Below are positions 61,276-64,000 of a DNA stretch of 64,000 nucleotides, one piece after another. The notes beneath the pieces are model-generated. The model saw nothing but the letters and a program-made list of their open reading frames with translations, did not search any database and had not been told where the DNA came from. The DNA is from Thiomonas intermedia (GTDB taxonomy: Bacteria > Pseudomonadota > Gammaproteobacteria > Burkholderiales > Burkholderiaceae_C), in contig DZDA01000001.1 of the NCBI GenBank assembly GCA_022730375.1, positions 68,471 to 132,470 on the forward strand. The letters run 5' to 3'. The translations under genes were made by a program, and so were the position numbers. Positions within the stretch are counted from its first letter, which is position 1; every line of letters begins with the position of its first letter.

Positions 61276-61565
61276 CAGGCGCTTCTCATGGCGGCGAGGT
61301 GGTCTGCCAAGCGGCGCAGCGAACTGAAGATGCGCTGATTGTCTGCGTCATCTGCACGCAACTGCACGCCATATTTCTTGGAGATCACCAGCGCGATTTC
61401 GAGAATGTCGATGGAATCCAGCCCCAGTCCATCGCCATAGAGCGGTGCATCTGGATCGATGTCAGCGGCCTCGACATCCAGACCGAGCGCGTTCACCATG
61501 ATCTGTGCCACGTCAAGAATGAAGGCGGGCTCGGCGGATTGGGATGGAACGATGGACTCGGACAT
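61275..61565 (-). CDS. Acyl carrier protein
   Basis: 96 aa; phosphopantetheine site GDGLGLDSIDILEIALVISKKYGVQL. Confidence 0.92.
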   Translation of the reverse strand: MSESIVPSQSAEPAFILDVAQIMVNALGLDVEAADIDPDAPLYGDGLGLDSIDILEIALVISKKYGVQLRADDADNQRIFSSLRRLADHLAAMRSA

Positions 61566-61617
61566 GGGGTAAGGGAGCAGAAAAAGGATATTTCAAGGGG
61601 TTTTTGATTTTTCCCGC

Positions 61618-61623
61618 ATTATA
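61618..61623 (-). promoter_or_regulatory. Consensus -10 box (TATAAT, minus strand) upstream of the ACP-led operon
   Basis: Plus-strand ATTATA at 61618-61623, about 50 bp upstream of the ACP start; no good -35 box found. Confidence 0.35.
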
Positions 61624-61814
61624 AAAGATGCAAGCAGAGCCAATTTCCCAAGCTGACAGAGGCTCGAATCCGGCTGACGTGCGTAAGCAGCCGGATTCGT
61701 TTGCGCTCAACGCAGCGAACAGGCCGCCTCGTCCCGTTCCCATCCGCCGATTCGGTGTGAACATTGCTTTAGCGCGCACAATTGAGGTTTAGCCGTCTTC
61801 AAGGCCCACAATCC

Positions 61815-63827
61815 ATGACTTCCCAAGAAATCTCTCCCTTCGCTGAACTCGGCTTGCCCGAACCTCTGCTGCAAGCATTGCGCGACGTCGGGTATGAGAG
61901 CCCGTCGCCCATTCAGGCGGCCACCATTCCGCCCTTGCTGGCCGGGCGCGACGTGCTCGGACAGGCGCAGACCGGCACCGGCAAGACGGCGGCGTTTGCG
62001 CTGCCGATCCTGGCGAAAATCGACTGCAATGCACGCCACACCCAGGCGCTGGTGTTGGCGCCCACGCGCGAGCTGGCCATCCAGGTGGCCGAGGCCTTTG
62101 CGCGCTATGCCACCCATCTGCCGGGCTTCAATGTGCTGCCGATTTATGGTGGACAAAGCTATGTGCCGCAGCTCGCCTCGCTCAAGCGCGGTGCGCATGT
62201 CGTGGTGGGCACGCCGGGGCGCATCATCGATCACCTGGAGCGCGGCACGCTCAAGCTCGATCAGCTCGCCCACATGGTGCTTGACGAGGCCGACGAAATG
62301 CTGCGCATGGGCTTCATCGACGATGTCGAGTCCATCCTGCAAAAAACCCCGCCGCAGCGTCAGGTGGCGCTGTTTTCGGCCACCATGCCCTCGGCCATCC
62401 GGCGCATTGCACAAACCTATTTACGCGATCCGCAGGAAATCACCATCAAGGCGGCCACGACCACCGCCACGCACATTCAGCAGCGCTACTGGATGGTCAG
62501 CGGTCTGCACAAGCTCGACGCGCTCACCCGCATTCTGGAGGTCGAGCCATTCGAGGGCATGATCATCTTCGCCCGCACCAAGCAGGCCACCGAGGAGCTG
62601 GCGGAAAAGCTGGCAGCGCGTGGATTCACCGCAGCGGCGCTCAATGGCGACGTGCCGCAGGCGCTGCGCGAGCGCATGGTGCAGCGGCTCAAGGACGGGC
62701 AGCTCGACATCCTCGTGGCCACCGATGTGGCGGCGCGCGGGCTGGATGTCGAGCGCATCAGCCATGTGGTGAACTACGACATTCCGACGGATACCGAAAG
62801 CTACGTGCACCGCATCGGCCGTACAGGCCGTGCCGGGCGCAGTGGCGACGCCATTCTGTTTGTCACGCCGCGCGAGCGGCATTTGCTGCGCGCCATCGAA
62901 CGCGCCACACGCCAGCCCATCACGCAGATGCAACTGCCCAGCACCGAAGCGGTGAATGACAGCCGCATCAGCCGCTTCATGGAGCGCATCACCGAAGCAC
63001 GCGAGCAGGAAGGGCTGGAGGATTATCAGCGTCTGGTCGAGCGTTACGAGCAGGAATTCGACATTCCAGCCATTGAGATTGCCGCGGCGCTGGCGCGCAT
63101 GGTGCAGGGCAACAAGCCGCTGCTCATGCGCCCTGGCAGCGAACCGTCCTACAGCGCCGATGCCCGCGAGGAGGGCCGCGCGCCACGCCGCGAGCGCGAA
63201 CCACGCGAGAGCCGCGAACCGCGCGCGCCCCGCCCCGCGCGGGCCACACGCGAGGAGGCCCCTCCGGCGCGCGCGCCGCGTGAGCGCGCCAAGCCCCGCG
63301 ATCTCGACGATTTCACCCAGACCCTGATGCAGGCGCGTGAAGCGGCCGATGCCGCCCCGCGTTCGGCGCCCCATTCGGCACCGCGCGAGGTCGCGTCTGC
63401 CGAACATCCGGCGCACAGCGAGCGCACGGCGAGAGGCCCGCATACCGCCAGCGATGTGCGCTTCGAGACCTACCGGGTGGAAGTCGGACGCGATCATGGC
63501 GTGGAAGTGCGCAATCTGGTCGGCGCCATCGCCAACGAGGCCGGGCTGGAAAACAAGCACATCGGCAATATCGCCATTCGCGGCGACCACAGCTTTGTCG
63601 AACTGCCCGAGGGCATGCCCAAAGATGTGTTCCGCACCCTGCAGAAAACCTGGGTGAGTGGGCGTCAACTGCAGCTCACCAAAGCCGAGCCGGTGCGCGA
63701 TACCGCCCGGGAACGGCCGGCGACCCGAGCGCCCGCGCGACGTTTCGATTCGGGCGATACGTCGCCCGCGCCCAAGCGTCGTGCCGCGCCGATGCCTGGC
63801 GGCAAGTCGTTCAAGCGCAAGCCTTGA
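61815..63827 (+). CDS. deaD: DEAD-box ATP-dependent RNA helicase (CsdA/DeaD-like)
   Basis: Start re-set to 61815 (MTSQEISPFAELGLPEPLLQAL); AQTGTGKTAAFALP, LDEADEML, SATMP, HRIGRTGRAG; Arg-rich linker and a DbpA-type RNA-binding C-terminus. Confidence 0.93.
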   Translation: MTSQEISPFAELGLPEPLLQALRDVGYESPSPIQAATIPPLLAGRDVLGQAQTGTGKTAAFALPILAKIDCNARHTQALVLAPTRELAIQVAEAFARYATHLPGFNVLPIYGGQSYVPQLASLKRGAHVVVGTPGRIIDHLERGTLKLDQLAHMVLDEADEMLRMGFIDDVESILQKTPPQRQVALFSATMPSAIRRIAQTYLRDPQEITIKAATTTATHIQQRYWMVSGLHKLDALTRILEVEPFEGMIIFARTKQATEELAEKLAARGFTAAALNGDVPQALRERMVQRLKDGQLDILVATDVAARGLDVERISHVVNYDIPTDTESYVHRIGRTGRAGRSGDAILFVTPRERHLLRAIERATRQPITQMQLPSTEAVNDSRISRFMERITEAREQEGLEDYQRLVERYEQEFDIPAIEIAAALARMVQGNKPLLMRPGSEPSYSADAREEGRAPRREREPRESREPRAPRPARATREEAPPARAPRERAKPRDLDDFTQTLMQAREAADAAPRSAPHSAPREVASAEHPAHSERTARGPHTASDVRFETYRVEVGRDHGVEVRNLVGAIANEAGLENKHIGNIAIRGDHSFVELPEGMPKDVFRTLQKTWVSGRQLQLTKAEPVRDTARERPATRAPARRFDSGDTSPAPKRRAAPMPGGKSFKRKP

Positions 63828-63875
63828 CGCGGCTGGACGAAGCAGGGGCCTGAAAGCGCGGCGTCGGCAAAACGG

Positions 63876-64000
63876 ATGCTCAACCGTCTCTGGCTCGGCT
63901 TCTTTCTGGTGGCCGCCGTTGCGGCTCTGACGCGTTGGGCCTTGGGCGATGCGGCGGTGTTCGCCGCCATGACCGACAGCCTGTTCGCCATGGCCAAGCT
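63876..64000 (+). CDS. SpmA-like spore maturation / nucleoside-recognition domain protein, N-terminal part (runs off the right edge)
   Basis: MLNRLWLGFFLVAAVAALTRWALGDAAVFAAMTDSLFAMAK..., recalls the SpmA-type N-terminus. Confidence 0.7.
   Translation, partial: MLNRLWLGFFLVAAVAALTRWALGDAAVFAAMTDSLFAMAK

Overview
This is a GC-rich chromosomal window, probably from a Burkholderiales-type betaproteobacterium. A Thiomonas-like origin is a low-confidence guess from gene order and protein flavour only. About 1-33 kb is conserved housekeeping: eno (partial), kdsA, pyrG, rpsU-yqeY, tsaD, rpsO-pnp, tpiA-secG-tRNA-Leu(GAG)-nuoA..N, DUF2818, NUDIX, a WecA/MraY-like transferase, a LolC/E-type permease and an RpfE-like protein. 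About 33.5-41.8 kb holds an alpha-2-macroglobulin / PBP1C pair; the macroglobulin ORF carries a palindromic, REP-like repeat in frame. About 43.8-61.6 kb is the most interesting region: two convergent, tightly packed operons that look like an aryl-polyene (xanthomonadin-like) pigment cluster. It has a flavin-dependent halogenase-like protein with the WxWxIP and FxxPxxSxG motifs and an XanB2/FkbO-type chorismatase. It also has one acyl carrier protein, an AMP-ligase, two dehydratases, a ketoreductase, a KS plus Cys-less KS-like (CLF) pair and a methyltransferase. Transport and membrane genes include an MMPL exporter, a LolA-like carrier, two acyltransferases and a glycosyltransferase; a polysaccharide deacetylase and a cation/proton antiporter are embedded. 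The window ends with a DEAD-box RNA helicase and the start of an SpmA-like gene. No CRISPR array, rRNA, transposase or phage gene was seen.
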